From Gammaproteobacteria bacterium (GTDB lineage: Bacteria; Pseudomonadota; Gammaproteobacteria; Xanthomonadales; SZUA-36): a stretch of 52,630 bases of DNA. The stretch is taken from the NCBI GenBank assembly GCA_021772915.1, contig JAJFLB010000034.1:1-52630 (forward strand), read 5' to 3'. Each line of letters opens with the position of its first letter. Positions within the stretch are counted from its first letter, which is position 1. The position numbers and the translations under genes are program-made. The notes below the pieces were generated by a model, which saw nothing but the letters and a program-made list of their open reading frames with translations, did no database searches and was not told where the DNA came from. This document shows positions 39,810 through 48,740 of the stretch, piece after piece.

Positions 39810-42260
39810 ATGAATAATAGAATTAAGGCCAGGATAGCAACAGTCATTTGCATAAGTGTTTTTCTTATTGCCCCATCCATTTCCCTGGGACAGCAAACTC
39901 TTGAGGAAGTCCTTGTAACAGCGCAAAAAAGAGAGGAATCACTACAAGATGCGGCTCTCGCAGTAACTGCAATTACCGGTGCTGCCTTGGACCGGGCTGG
40001 GGTTGTTGATATTGATACCATGGCGGAGATGATACCGAATGTGGACGTTGACTCAGAGGCAAATCGCGATGGCCTGATCATTACTATTCGTGGTATTGCC
40101 GGTACCGACGTACGCAATGGTGCCGATCCGACCACGGCATTTCATGTCGATGGCAACTATGTTCCGCGATTGTCCGGTGCCAATGCCTACTTTTTTGACA
40201 CAGAAAGGGTCGAGGTATTACGTGGTCCCCAGGGCACACTGTATGGACGCAACAGTACTTCCGGAGTGATTAACGTTATCAGTAAAAAACCGGTTCTGGG
40301 AGAGTTCGGGGTCAATGCTGAAGCGATCGCTGGTAACTATAGTCAATTCGTAGCCAAGGGCGGCGTCAACATCCCACTTTCGGAGAACGTCGCGTTCCGT
40401 GGTTCGTTTATGAGCAATAACCGGGACGGTTATATAAAAAATAACGGACCGGGTTCAATGGGCAACATCACAGAGGACTCCAACGATGCCGATGAACTGG
40501 CATTTCGTGGTCACCTTTTATGGCAAATCTCAGAGGATACATCCGTCCTGTTCACGGGCGAACATTATGAAAGAAATGGTACCGGACTGGGAACTGCAAA
40601 CATCGGCTGTTTAAGCGAGTCTGTCCTGGCAGGTTTTGGGCTCACAACGGCGACCGCAGCACAACCCAACGGGGCTGATATCACTTGCAATGCCAGTGAC
40701 GATCCGGCTGATCACAGCCCGTTCAACACCCAGGGGTTCCGCAATAACGATGATGACAACTATCGTGTTGAGCTGAACCATGATTTTGGTTTTGCCAATT
40801 TCTATTACCAGGGTGCTTATCGTAATCATTTCCGTGATTTTCTGGACGACAATGACTTCACGACCATTGTCGCCAATGGCATCGTCGCCGATAGCTTTAT
40901 CAAGGAAGTCACTGAGTCCGAATCGTGGACGCATGAAATCAGGCTGAGTTCCAACAACGACGGACCTCTACAGTGGATAGTCGGAGCCTTTTATCTGGAT
41001 GAATCCATTGATGGTATTTTCCAGGTTAATCTGGCCCGTGACTCGAGTCGAAACACCTGTTGCGCGCCGGGGCCTGTGAGAGCCTTTGGGTTTGATGAAC
41101 AAGTTGTACAGTTTATCGACAAGGATCTAACCAACGAGTCTATCGCCACATTTCTTAGCGCCAGCTACGAAATCAGCGATACCGTTACCTTAAGAGGAGG
41201 CCTTCGCTGGACCCGGGACGAGAAGGACAAAGGCGGAAACCCCAGTGATCCATCGTCTGGCAGCACCTTCTGTGTATTCTTTAACAACAATGGCACTAAC
41301 GGCAATCCGGGGACCAGTGCATTCAATATCTGTGGTGCCAGTGCTCAAGGACTGGGTGGCGGTGGTGGCATTCCCCAGATTTCAAATCCCAATTGGGACA
41401 AGCTCACATGGAATGTTGGTCTGGATTGGAACATCAATGATAACTTGCTTACTTACCTGACCGTAAGTACGGGATTCAAGTCTGGCGGTTGGAACAGAGG
41501 CAGCCAGGGTACAACCACTGATGGCACTCTTTTCGTTTTTGACCCTGAAGAAGTAACCGCTTTCGAAGCCGGCGCCAAATTTGACTTGCTGGAGGGGCGG
41601 GCACGTCTGAACCTGGCTGCATTTTATTATGATTACACCGACATGCAACAGGCGGCAATTTTTACCAACCCCGCCGACGGCACGCGGACCAATGTAACTT
41701 TCAACGCAGCGGAGTCGGAAGTCATAGGCTTGGAGGCAGAAGGCACATTGCTGTTTGGCGCCTCTGGGTCTGTCAGTGCCTCTGTGGGCCTTATCGACAC
41801 CAAATTTAAGGAATTTATCGGATTTGTAGACGATTTCACGGGGGCATCCCTCGATGTAACGGGTAACGAATTACCACGCACACCAGGGTTTAATACCACG
41901 ATAAGTTTGATTCCAACTACTTTTCAGGGCCTCGGAGGCACCTGGACCCCACAGATTCAGTTTCATTATGAAGGCTCGTCATTTTTGAGCGTCGCAAACC
42001 GCTCAATCGGGCCTGCCGGGGCCGGGGTAAGAGGATCCTATACCAAGACCAACCTGACGTTGGGCTATCAGCATGATGGTGGGAAGTGGTTTGGCGAAGC
42101 CTTTGTCTATAACATTGAAGATGACGATATTTTCAATGCCTCAGGCTGTAGTTCGGCGATTGGTTCGGCTAATGGCGCATTTCCAAACCCGGTGTTTAAC
42201 TGCTCGGCAAGCTTCCAGGCACCACTCACATTTGGTGTGCGGGTCGGCTTCGAATTGTAA
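39810..42260 (+). CDS. TonB-dependent receptor
   Basis: The 816-residue outer-membrane protein has a signal peptide (about 1-27), a TonB-box-like start (LEEVLVTAQKREESLQDA), a plug domain (ITIRGI...DTERVEVLRGPQGTLYGRNSTSGVINVISKKP) and a 22-strand-type barrel ending FGVRVGFEL. It belongs to the large group that imports organic substrates, not siderophores. TonB and ExbBD are not in the window. It is the first gene after the operator, consistent with substrate-induced uptake. Confidence 0.93.
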   Translation: MNNRIKARIATVICISVFLIAPSISLGQQTLEEVLVTAQKREESLQDAALAVTAITGAALDRAGVVDIDTMAEMIPNVDVDSEANRDGLIITIRGIAGTDVRNGADPTTAFHVDGNYVPRLSGANAYFFDTERVEVLRGPQGTLYGRNSTSGVINVISKKPVLGEFGVNAEAIAGNYSQFVAKGGVNIPLSENVAFRGSFMSNNRDGYIKNNGPGSMGNITEDSNDADELAFRGHLLWQISEDTSVLFTGEHYERNGTGLGTANIGCLSESVLAGFGLTTATAAQPNGADITCNASDDPADHSPFNTQGFRNNDDDNYRVELNHDFGFANFYYQGAYRNHFRDFLDDNDFTTIVANGIVADSFIKEVTESESWTHEIRLSSNNDGPLQWIVGAFYLDESIDGIFQVNLARDSSRNTCCAPGPVRAFGFDEQVVQFIDKDLTNESIATFLSASYEISDTVTLRGGLRWTRDEKDKGGNPSDPSSGSTFCVFFNNNGTNGNPGTSAFNICGASAQGLGGGGGIPQISNPNWDKLTWNVGLDWNINDNLLTYLTVSTGFKSGGWNRGSQGTTTDGTLFVFDPEEVTAFEAGAKFDLLEGRARLNLAAFYYDYTDMQQAAIFTNPADGTRTNVTFNAAESEVIGLEAEGTLLFGASGSVSASVGLIDTKFKEFIGFVDDFTGASLDVTGNELPRTPGFNTTISLIPTTFQGLGGTWTPQIQFHYEGSSFLSVANRSIGPAGAGVRGSYTKTNLTLGYQHDGGKWFGEAFVYNIEDDDIFNASGCSSAIGSANGAFPNPVFNCSASFQAPLTFGVRVGFEL

Positions 42261-42320
42261 AAGACCATCCAACGGGCTAAAGCAAAGTGTTTTAGTACTT
42301 GATTTAGCGACGCACCAATC

Positions 42321-42352
42321 AAGGGCCGAATTTATTCGGCCCTTGTTCTTTT
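42321..42352 (+). terminator. Rho-independent terminator after the receptor gene
   Basis: AAGGGCCGAA-TTTA-TTCGGCCCTT forms a perfect 10-bp stem, followed by TGTTCTTTT. It separates the receptor from the amidase, which therefore needs read-through or its own promoter. Confidence 0.85.
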
Positions 42353-42400
42353 AACGACATTGTTACTTCCCGGCTAACCCGCATATTTGAGGCTGTTGAT

Positions 42401-44176
42401 ATGAGCCAAGATACCAGACGTGAATTTTTAAAAACTGCCTGTGCCGCTTCAGCGGGTACCTTGCTGGGTACTCAGGCACTTTTTGCTGAAGAAAAAGTTA
42501 TCATTCCGGTCAAAGCAACCATATCGGCGATCACCCGGGAGACACTGGCTGAAGCTGATAAGCTGACCGGTGTGCCCTACACCGACAGTGAGCGGGACAT
42601 GATGGTCAAGTCGATTGAGAACCGTCTCCTGTGGACTCAACAAATTCGCGACCTGGAACTGACCAATGACTACGCGGCGCCCGCAACTGTCTTTGATCCC
42701 CGCCTGCCGGAAACCAAATTACCTGAGCCGCTCTGGAACAGAACGGTAAAAGCTGCAGAACCCCTACCCTCAAATGAAGAAGATATTGCTTTTGCATCCA
42801 TCGGGTCATTGTCCGAGTGGATTCGCACCGGAAAATTGAAGAGTCGGACCCTCACCGAGATTTACTTAAAGCGCCTGAAAGAGCACTCCGGGAGACTCGA
42901 GTGCATGGTCACCATTACCTCCGAGCTTGCACGTCAGCAGGCGGACCAGGCCGACAAGGAAATCGCCGGTGGCAAGTATCGCGGCGTTTTGCATGGTATT
43001 CCCTATGGTGCAAAGGACCTGTTTGACAGTAATGACACTCGCACGACCTGGGGTGCCATGCCCTTTAAGGATCGCATTGCCCGTCAAGACGCTGCTGTCA
43101 TTGAGAAACTTGCCGGGGCTGGCGCCGTTTTGTTGGGTAAAACCACCCTCGGCGCACTTGCTTACGGTGATCTGTGGTTCGATGGCTTGACACGCAACCC
43201 GTGGAATACGGAAGAGGGCTCGGGTGGTTCCAGTGCTGGTTCCTCGGCGGCGGTTGCTGCCGGCCTGATGCCTTTTGCCCTGGGCACCGAAACATTGGGT
43301 TCCATCGAGTTTCCTTCCTCAAGAAATGGCGTGGTTGGACTACGACCGACCTTTGGCCGGGTTTCACGACATGGCGCCATGGTTTTGTGTTGGTCACTCG
43401 ATAAAGTGGGTGCTTTGTGCCGCTGCGCAGAGGACAGCATCTTGGTTCTCAATGCCATCGACGGCTACGACAGCCGTGACGCCGGTTCCATTGCAGCACC
43501 CGTCAGCTTTGACAACACAGCTTCAACAAGGGGACAGAGAATTGCCTATGACCCGGAATGGTTTGAACAGAGCAGCTTCACCCCGCTGAAGGCCATCCCG
43601 CGAATAGCAAAGGAACTTGGCTTTGAACTGGTAAAAATTAGGCTGCCGGACCTGCCATATCGGGCCATGATATCCATCCTGCAAGCGGAGGCGGCTGCGG
43701 CGTTCGATGATCTAATTCTGGAAAATCGAGACGATTTGTTACGGGCGCAAACACCCAGGGCCTGGCCGAACAGTATGCGTCAAGCACGCTACATACCTGC
43801 TGTAGATCTTATCCAGGCGCAACGGTTCCGCCGACAAGTCATGCAACTTATGCACAAAACTTTTGCTGGCATCGATGCCGTTATGGGCCCTGGCGTATCC
43901 GGCCCCGGACAGGGCACAATCATGTCCGTTATCACCAACTTTACCGGTCACCCCTCATTGACCATCCGTACAGGGTTTATTCAATCCGCTGCAAGACGGG
44001 GTGGTTTTGTAGATCCAAAGTTCTTTGGTGCACCTGCCTCGAATGATAAAAAAGAGGTTCCGGTATCCTTGACACTCTGGGGACCCTTGTTTGAAGAAGG
44101 CAAGTTATGCCAGATCGGTACGGCTTTCGAAAAGCAACTGGCGGTACAACACCTAAGACCACCTGCGGCCGCGTAG
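42401..44176 (+). CDS. Amidase-signature enzyme, Tat-exported
   Basis: The 591-residue protein starts MSQDTRREFLKTACAASAGTLLG, a twin-arginine signal. The amidase domain has catalytic Lys205 (YGAKDLF), cis-Ser (EEGSGGSSAGSSA, Ser277) and nucleophile Ser301 (TLGSIEFPSS). The usual GGS before Ile is LGS here. It should hydrolyse an amide or ester in the periplasm; the substrate is unknown. It follows the TonB receptor, so it may act on the imported compound. Confidence 0.9.
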   Translation: MSQDTRREFLKTACAASAGTLLGTQALFAEEKVIIPVKATISAITRETLAEADKLTGVPYTDSERDMMVKSIENRLLWTQQIRDLELTNDYAAPATVFDPRLPETKLPEPLWNRTVKAAEPLPSNEEDIAFASIGSLSEWIRTGKLKSRTLTEIYLKRLKEHSGRLECMVTITSELARQQADQADKEIAGGKYRGVLHGIPYGAKDLFDSNDTRTTWGAMPFKDRIARQDAAVIEKLAGAGAVLLGKTTLGALAYGDLWFDGLTRNPWNTEEGSGGSSAGSSAAVAAGLMPFALGTETLGSIEFPSSRNGVVGLRPTFGRVSRHGAMVLCWSLDKVGALCRCAEDSILVLNAIDGYDSRDAGSIAAPVSFDNTASTRGQRIAYDPEWFEQSSFTPLKAIPRIAKELGFELVKIRLPDLPYRAMISILQAEAAAAFDDLILENRDDLLRAQTPRAWPNSMRQARYIPAVDLIQAQRFRRQVMQLMHKTFAGIDAVMGPGVSGPGQGTIMSVITNFTGHPSLTIRTGFIQSAARRGGFVDPKFFGAPASNDKKEVPVSLTLWGPLFEEGKLCQIGTAFEKQLAVQHLRPPAAA

Positions 44177-44180
44177 TCTC

Positions 44181-45737
44181 TTATAACTCGCGTTGTACAA
44201 AGCGCCTCCCAAGCTGCTCTGCCTGGCGAATTGCCAGTGCAACGATGGTTAGGGTCGGATTAGCCGTCGTTGATGATACAAACTGGCTGCCATCGGATAT
44301 AAACAGGTTGCTGGTGCCAAATACCTGCCCCCACGGGTCACACACCCCTTCTTTTTCGTCTGTGGCCATGCGGCAGGTTCCAAGATTGTGGGTTGCCGGG
44401 GGTGCACCGAAGTTGAAGGTCTGTTTTGCGCCAATGGCCGCATAGATGTCGTTTACGGCCGCCTGTGCATGCTCACGCATCGCAACTGAATTGGCGTGGT
44501 ATTGGTAGTGGATTGTTGGGATGGGTAAGCCATTGCTGTCCTTGCGTGAGGCATGCAGTTGAACGCGGTTTTCGGGATCCGGTAAGTCCTCGCCAACCAC
44601 CAGACAGGCAGAGAAATTCGTGTATTGCTCAATGAGTTCAGCGTAGTCTCTGCCCCAGCCATTGGGTTCAAGCACAGAGGCAAGTCGCTCCGGACTCAAG
44701 GGTGCACCCTCCATGTGATAGCCGCTGGCAAATCCTCGCCCGGCCTGGTGATAACGTTCATCACTGATGCTTCCCGCCTGCTGGATACCGCGGTGAAAAT
44801 TAACCGGACCCGGCATCAGTGCGGCGACTCCTGCAAAAACGTGTCGCATATAATGCCGGCCGACATGACCGTTGGCGTTGCCGATACCGTCCGGATAAAG
44901 ACTGGATGCTGAATTCAGCAACAGACGGGGCGTCTCGATCGAGTTGGCTGCGATGCAAACCGCACGGGCTTTTTGCTCGTGGATGACACCGTCTTTGTCT
45001 GCATAAACGACACCTGTTATGCGACCGTCCGGAGCGTGATTGAGACCGACAACCATTGATTCCGGCCGCAACTCGAAATGACCGCTTGCTTCGGCTTTGG
45101 GAATCTCGGTATAGAGTGTTGACCACTTGGCACCGATCGCACAGCCACTTTTGCAAAAACCAATCTGGCGGCACGGTGGTCGACCGTCCCTGGCAACCGA
45201 GTTAATGGCCAGGTGACCCATGTCTATTTCCCGGTAACCGAGTTTTCGTGCACCAGCCTCCAGTACTTTGTAATTATTACTGCCAGGATGGTATGGCCAG
45301 TTGTTCGTACCGGCGACGCCCATCTTGAACTCAGCCTTCGCGAAGTACCGTGTAAGGTCCTTGTACTCGATCGGCCAGTCCATGAGTTTTGCGCCGTCGA
45401 TCGCACCATATTTTGTCAATGCGGCAAACTCGTCGGCAAGCGGGCGCATGGCCAACGCTGTCCAGTGAACGGTGGTACCACCAACGGTCTTGCAAATATA
45501 GGCAGGTAGTCCGGGATTCAGATCACCGGAGCCCTCCCGTGGGTCCAGCCAGGTCAGTTTGCGAAACATCAGTGCCTCGTCATTGACGAAGTCTGCCAGA
45601 CCCAGTCTTTCCCCAGCCTCAAGACAGACAACGTCGATGCCCTGAAATGCAAGTTCAGCGCCAAGCACACCTCCGCCTGCACCTGATCCGATGACAACGA
45701 CAGCCGATGAGTCGTCGAACTCATATTTGCGGCTCAT
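44181..45737 (-). CDS. GMC-family oxidoreductase (FAD)
   Basis: The 518-residue protein has the N-terminal FAD motif VVIGSGAGGGVLGAELA (about residues 14-30), the GMC signature KTVGGTTVHWTALAMRP, and the C-terminal TNLFISDGSQFVSSTTANPTLTIVALA region with THNLGTCRM. Members are alcohol dehydrogenases or oxidases. It has no signal of its own and overlaps the Tat-signal partner gene by 4 bases, as in gluconate-dehydrogenase-type complexes where the flavoprotein is exported with a subunit-3 partner. Confidence 0.9.
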   Translation of the reverse strand: MSRKYEFDDSSAVVVIGSGAGGGVLGAELAFQGIDVVCLEAGERLGLADFVNDEALMFRKLTWLDPREGSGDLNPGLPAYICKTVGGTTVHWTALAMRPLADEFAALTKYGAIDGAKLMDWPIEYKDLTRYFAKAEFKMGVAGTNNWPYHPGSNNYKVLEAGARKLGYREIDMGHLAINSVARDGRPPCRQIGFCKSGCAIGAKWSTLYTEIPKAEASGHFELRPESMVVGLNHAPDGRITGVVYADKDGVIHEQKARAVCIAANSIETPRLLLNSASSLYPDGIGNANGHVGRHYMRHVFAGVAALMPGPVNFHRGIQQAGSISDERYHQAGRGFASGYHMEGAPLSPERLASVLEPNGWGRDYAELIEQYTNFSACLVVGEDLPDPENRVQLHASRKDSNGLPIPTIHYQYHANSVAMREHAQAAVNDIYAAIGAKQTFNFGAPPATHNLGTCRMATDEKEGVCDPWGQVFGTSNLFISDGSQFVSSTTANPTLTIVALAIRQAEQLGRRFVQREL

Positions 45738-46270
45738 TTCGCTTTGCTCCTGGTGGGTAACCAGTCGATATCGTCGAAACCACGATCCACGTAGCCACCG
45801 AACTCGACCGATGAGCCCTGGTAACCCAGCAGTTGCCAGACTTCCTTGTTACGGTACAGGTGCTCAATGCAGGCACTGCGCACCAGGCGGAAAAACTCAC
45901 TGCCCATGATTCGATTGATTGCTGCAAGTTGTGAAGCCTCATCCCGGTTCATCCAGGGTTTCAAACCACCTTTATCAAGCTGCGCAACACCGGCGCGTAG
46001 AATGCCGGCAAGTTTGCTGTCGGTCGATGCACGGCTGACCAATGAGCTTGCGATTTCCCCGTAGGGTTCGTCGGGCAGTTGATCGTGCGGGAACAGGCGC
46101 CGGGCCAGTTGCTGGAGGCTCTGTCCCAGGTGCGGGTCTGCCTCATCGCGAGAGAAGGCGATGCGTGAATGGGTCGACACAAGTGCGATCAGCAGTGCCC
46201 CAGCCTGCAACAATTTGCGCCGCGCCGGGCTTCCCAGGCCATCGTCAGCAGATCTTGCCTTTTGGAACAC
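45734..46270 (-). CDS. Gluconate 2-dehydrogenase subunit 3-like protein
   Basis: The 178-residue protein has a Tat-like N-terminus (SPARRKLLQAGALLIALVSTHSRIAF) and the small-subunit domain of gluconate 2-dehydrogenase family: LQQLARRLFPHDQLPDEPYG near the start and ACIEHLYRNKEVWQLLGYQGSSVEFGGYVDRGFDDIDW at the end. It likely carries the GMC partner across the membrane and supports its electron transfer. The overlap with the GMC gene indicates an operon. Confidence 0.88.
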   Translation of the reverse strand: MFQKARSADDGLGSPARRKLLQAGALLIALVSTHSRIAFSRDEADPHLGQSLQQLARRLFPHDQLPDEPYGEIASSLVSRASTDSKLAGILRAGVAQLDKGGLKPWMNRDEASQLAAINRIMGSEFFRLVRSACIEHLYRNKEVWQLLGYQGSSVEFGGYVDRGFDDIDWLPTRSKAK

Positions 46271-46287
46271 GCTTCTTGTACTCCCGC

Positions 46288-47241
46288 TTAGTCGAAAAAC
46301 AAAATTTCGTGAAGCAAAAACACCACCGCTCTTTCAGCGTTCTTGGTACCCCAGTCATCATAACCACCAATGTCGCCGTATTGGGGTCGCATTTTTTCAA
46401 TGACCCGACGTGCAATTTCGCTGATATAAGTATCGAAATATCTCTCCGGATTTACCCTGCCGATGATGGATGAATGACGGGCCTGGGTGTAGGCCGCCAT
46501 TTCCTTCTCAGCTGCTGTTTGCATATGCTGCAAATAGTTCGCAAATAAAACCAGGCGGCTTTTGTCGGTCGGAGGTCCGTGACCAGGGATCAGGATCTCG
46601 ATCTCCCAAGTCTGTAATTCCTGTAGCGCGTTGCGAAATTCCAGCCAGTCGTAACCTTCCAGATAGCGGTACGGGGCACCGAATGAACGGACGGCGTCCA
46701 CCCACATCAGGATCTTGTCTTCGGGCAGATAAAGGGCGAGGCCGGAAGCGGATTCAATTCGGCCAAAATGCACAAGTTGGACCGTCTTGCCGCCAAGTTC
46801 AAGTGTATGACGATTATCCACCAGCAGGTCTGGAGCGATTATTTCGTCAATGCCACGGGCTTTAATCAGTTCGAACGCATTTCGATGTGCGACAAATTTT
46901 GCTTGCCCTTCATAAACCCCGCCGCCTGCAATGTGATCGGTATGGTCATGGCTGTAGATCACGTAACGGACTGGCTTATCGGTAATTTTGCGAATCTCGG
47001 CCAGGCAAGCCTTTGCAGCGTCAGGGCTCAGGGGGTCAGTTGCAATCACACCCTCGTCGGTAACGATAAAGAGGTTGCTGTGAAAACCATAGCGAAAGTG
47101 ATAAACACCCGGCGCCAGCTTTTTGACCGATGTTTCCACCGCCAAAGCGGGCAATGAAAGTAGCACAAGCGTGGTCAGTGAGATCGTCGCAAGGACTATG
47201 CGGGTCGTTATTGCTGCAAATTGCCTGAGTGATTTGTGCAC
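46288..47241 (-). CDS. Exported metallo-beta-lactamase-fold protein with altered metal site
   Basis: The 317-residue protein has a signal peptide (ends PALA, residue 34) and the MBL motif SHDHTDH (His98, His100, Asp102, His103) and PGHGPPTD (His221). The usual third His motif (HTxGD) reads GRIESASGLA, and the Asp region reads MWVDAV, so the second zinc site may be changed. Relatives (SoxH/quinoprotein relay type) act in periplasmic oxidation of alcohols or sulfur compounds. First gene of the leftward operon controlled by the shared operator. Confidence 0.87.
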   Translation of the reverse strand: MHKSLRQFAAITTRIVLATISLTTLVLLSLPALAVETSVKKLAPGVYHFRYGFHSNLFIVTDEGVIATDPLSPDAAKACLAEIRKITDKPVRYVIYSHDHTDHIAGGGVYEGQAKFVAHRNAFELIKARGIDEIIAPDLLVDNRHTLELGGKTVQLVHFGRIESASGLALYLPEDKILMWVDAVRSFGAPYRYLEGYDWLEFRNALQELQTWEIEILIPGHGPPTDKSRLVLFANYLQHMQTAAEKEMAAYTQARHSSIIGRVNPERYFDTYISEIARRVIEKMRPQYGDIGGYDDWGTKNAERAVVFLLHEILFFD

Positions 47242-47269
47242 TTTTCCGACTCCTTGTACCCACCATAGA

Positions 47270-47298
47270 TTGACAGTTGGTGGTGTCTACCATACGAT
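47270..47298 (+). promoter_or_regulatory. Promoter of the DUF3179 gene
   Basis: TTGACA (47270-47275), a 17-base spacer and TACGAT (47293-47298), placed before the palindrome 47306-47320. The minus-strand promoter for the MBL operon should lie in the same gap, but no clear box was found. Confidence 0.6.
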
Positions 47299-47305
47299 AC
47301 TATGT

Positions 47306-47320
47306 ACTGTACTGTACAGT
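47306..47320. promoter_or_regulatory. Palindromic operator ACTGTAC-T-GTACAGT
   Basis: A perfect palindrome (17 bp including the flanking TA) between divergent genes, 7 bases after the -10. Matches 39689-39703 in 14 of 15 positions, with the same placement relative to the promoter. Confidence 0.72.
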
Positions 47321-47468
47321 ATTGATTTAGTGTTTGGCGACTGCTGGAAGGGCGGTCGTTTATGGTTACTGCGTTGATGTTTCGAATGCCTGACGGTAAT
47401 TGTCGGACGTGGTGAATCCCGGCTGGTGCCACATCATGGTTTCCGCCTGTTTTAATGGGAGTTTTGGT

Positions 47469-48740
47469 ATGGGAGGATATGAGTGGCTGGCGGTGGTTGC
47501 CGTGATTCTGTGTGCGACCGCGGTCCTTCCTGGCTCCCTGGGCGTCTTGATGCTAACCCACAAGCTCGCTGCCGATGCGGCCGGCGCCAGGTTTATCTAC
47601 GGTCATTCAATCTGGATCCTGGGTGTTTCTGCAGTCCTTCTTGCCACCGCCTTTTTTAGTACGACATCCAGTGATGGAGTGTCCACACTCATGACAGTAG
47701 CCGGTATTGTCTATGCCGGTATATTGGTGTTTGGATACTTCATGCACACTTCGTTGATGTTCAGACCGATTCGTAAGCCCACCTTTATCGCAATGAGCGA
47801 TGCGATGGCCCGTTTCGGGCCGGGCGAAGAGGTGGTCGGGGTTATCGATCAGGCTGGCAAACCCCATGCATTTGTCGCCCGCCTGGCGCGGCGACCTCAT
47901 GTGGTCTACCAGACCGAAGGCGTGGCACCCTTCATCATGACCCATTGCATTCTTGCACACAGCTCCATGTCTTATGCACTGGAAGGGTCATTCAGCGCAC
48001 CGGAAATTTCGATTTCAGCCGTGCTGGCAAACAATATGGTGTTCTACGACAAATCCAGCCATTGTTCCGTGATCCAGATTGAAAACAAGACACGCGACAA
48101 AGAAGTACCTCTGCAGACCGTGTCGACAGTTGCGTTGCAGTTGGCAACCTGGCAGTCCCTGTATCCCGAATCACGGGTGTGGGTCCGCCCCCGTCAATGG
48201 CGCGATATTTTTTATCTAAAATTACTGTCACGCGCAGATGTAATCGACCCCAACAGTCCGGTCGTGGTCTATGCATTACAAAACCCTCTGGATAAAAGAC
48301 TGCCCATGAAATCACTGGTACTGGGTGTCCGCGTGGGTCCGGAGAGCAGAACCTACCCGGTCGCAATATTTGCACAGACTCCACTCATAAACGACCGTTT
48401 GGGTGAGCGCGAGTTGTTACTGGTCGCGGCCTTTGATCATGATTACATCCAGGTGTTTGACCGCCAGGTAGCGCCGGATACAATACTGACTTTCGAACCC
48501 TCATCTGATCCGGGCTGGTTTGTTGACACCTTGACCAACTCTCAGTGGTCACCGCAGGGGCGATGTACGAAAGGTCAGTTTTCCGGGCGCCAATTACAGC
48601 CATATGCTCATTACAACAAGATATTCTGGTACGTTTGGGCGGACTTTTTCCCAGGTACAGATATTTACTCGCTGGCACCCCCTGCCGACGGGTCAATAGA
48701 TGCACCTGAGGTCACACAACTACAGCAGGAAGCCAAATGA
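47469..48740 (+). CDS. DUF3179 domain membrane protein
   Basis: The 423-residue protein has three N-terminal membrane segments (VAVILCATAVLPGSLGVLML, SIWILGVSAVLLATAFFS and TLMTVAGIVYAGILVFGYFM), then a DUF3179 domain: EVVGVIDQAGKPHAFVARLA, PFIMTHCILAHSSMSYAL, NNMVFYDKSSHCSVIQIEN and LATWQSLYPESRVWVRP. The Cys and His of THCILAH are typical. GGGAG upstream supports ATG 47469 over the ORF's TTG 47400. Function unknown; often near catabolic genes. Overlaps the ALDH gene by 4 bases. Confidence 0.75.
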   Translation: MGGYEWLAVVAVILCATAVLPGSLGVLMLTHKLAADAAGARFIYGHSIWILGVSAVLLATAFFSTTSSDGVSTLMTVAGIVYAGILVFGYFMHTSLMFRPIRKPTFIAMSDAMARFGPGEEVVGVIDQAGKPHAFVARLARRPHVVYQTEGVAPFIMTHCILAHSSMSYALEGSFSAPEISISAVLANNMVFYDKSSHCSVIQIENKTRDKEVPLQTVSTVALQLATWQSLYPESRVWVRPRQWRDIFYLKLLSRADVIDPNSPVVVYALQNPLDKRLPMKSLVLGVRVGPESRTYPVAIFAQTPLINDRLGERELLLVAAFDHDYIQVFDRQVAPDTILTFEPSSDPGWFVDTLTNSQWSPQGRCTKGQFSGRQLQPYAHYNKIFWYVWADFFPGTDIYSLAPPADGSIDAPEVTQLQQEAK

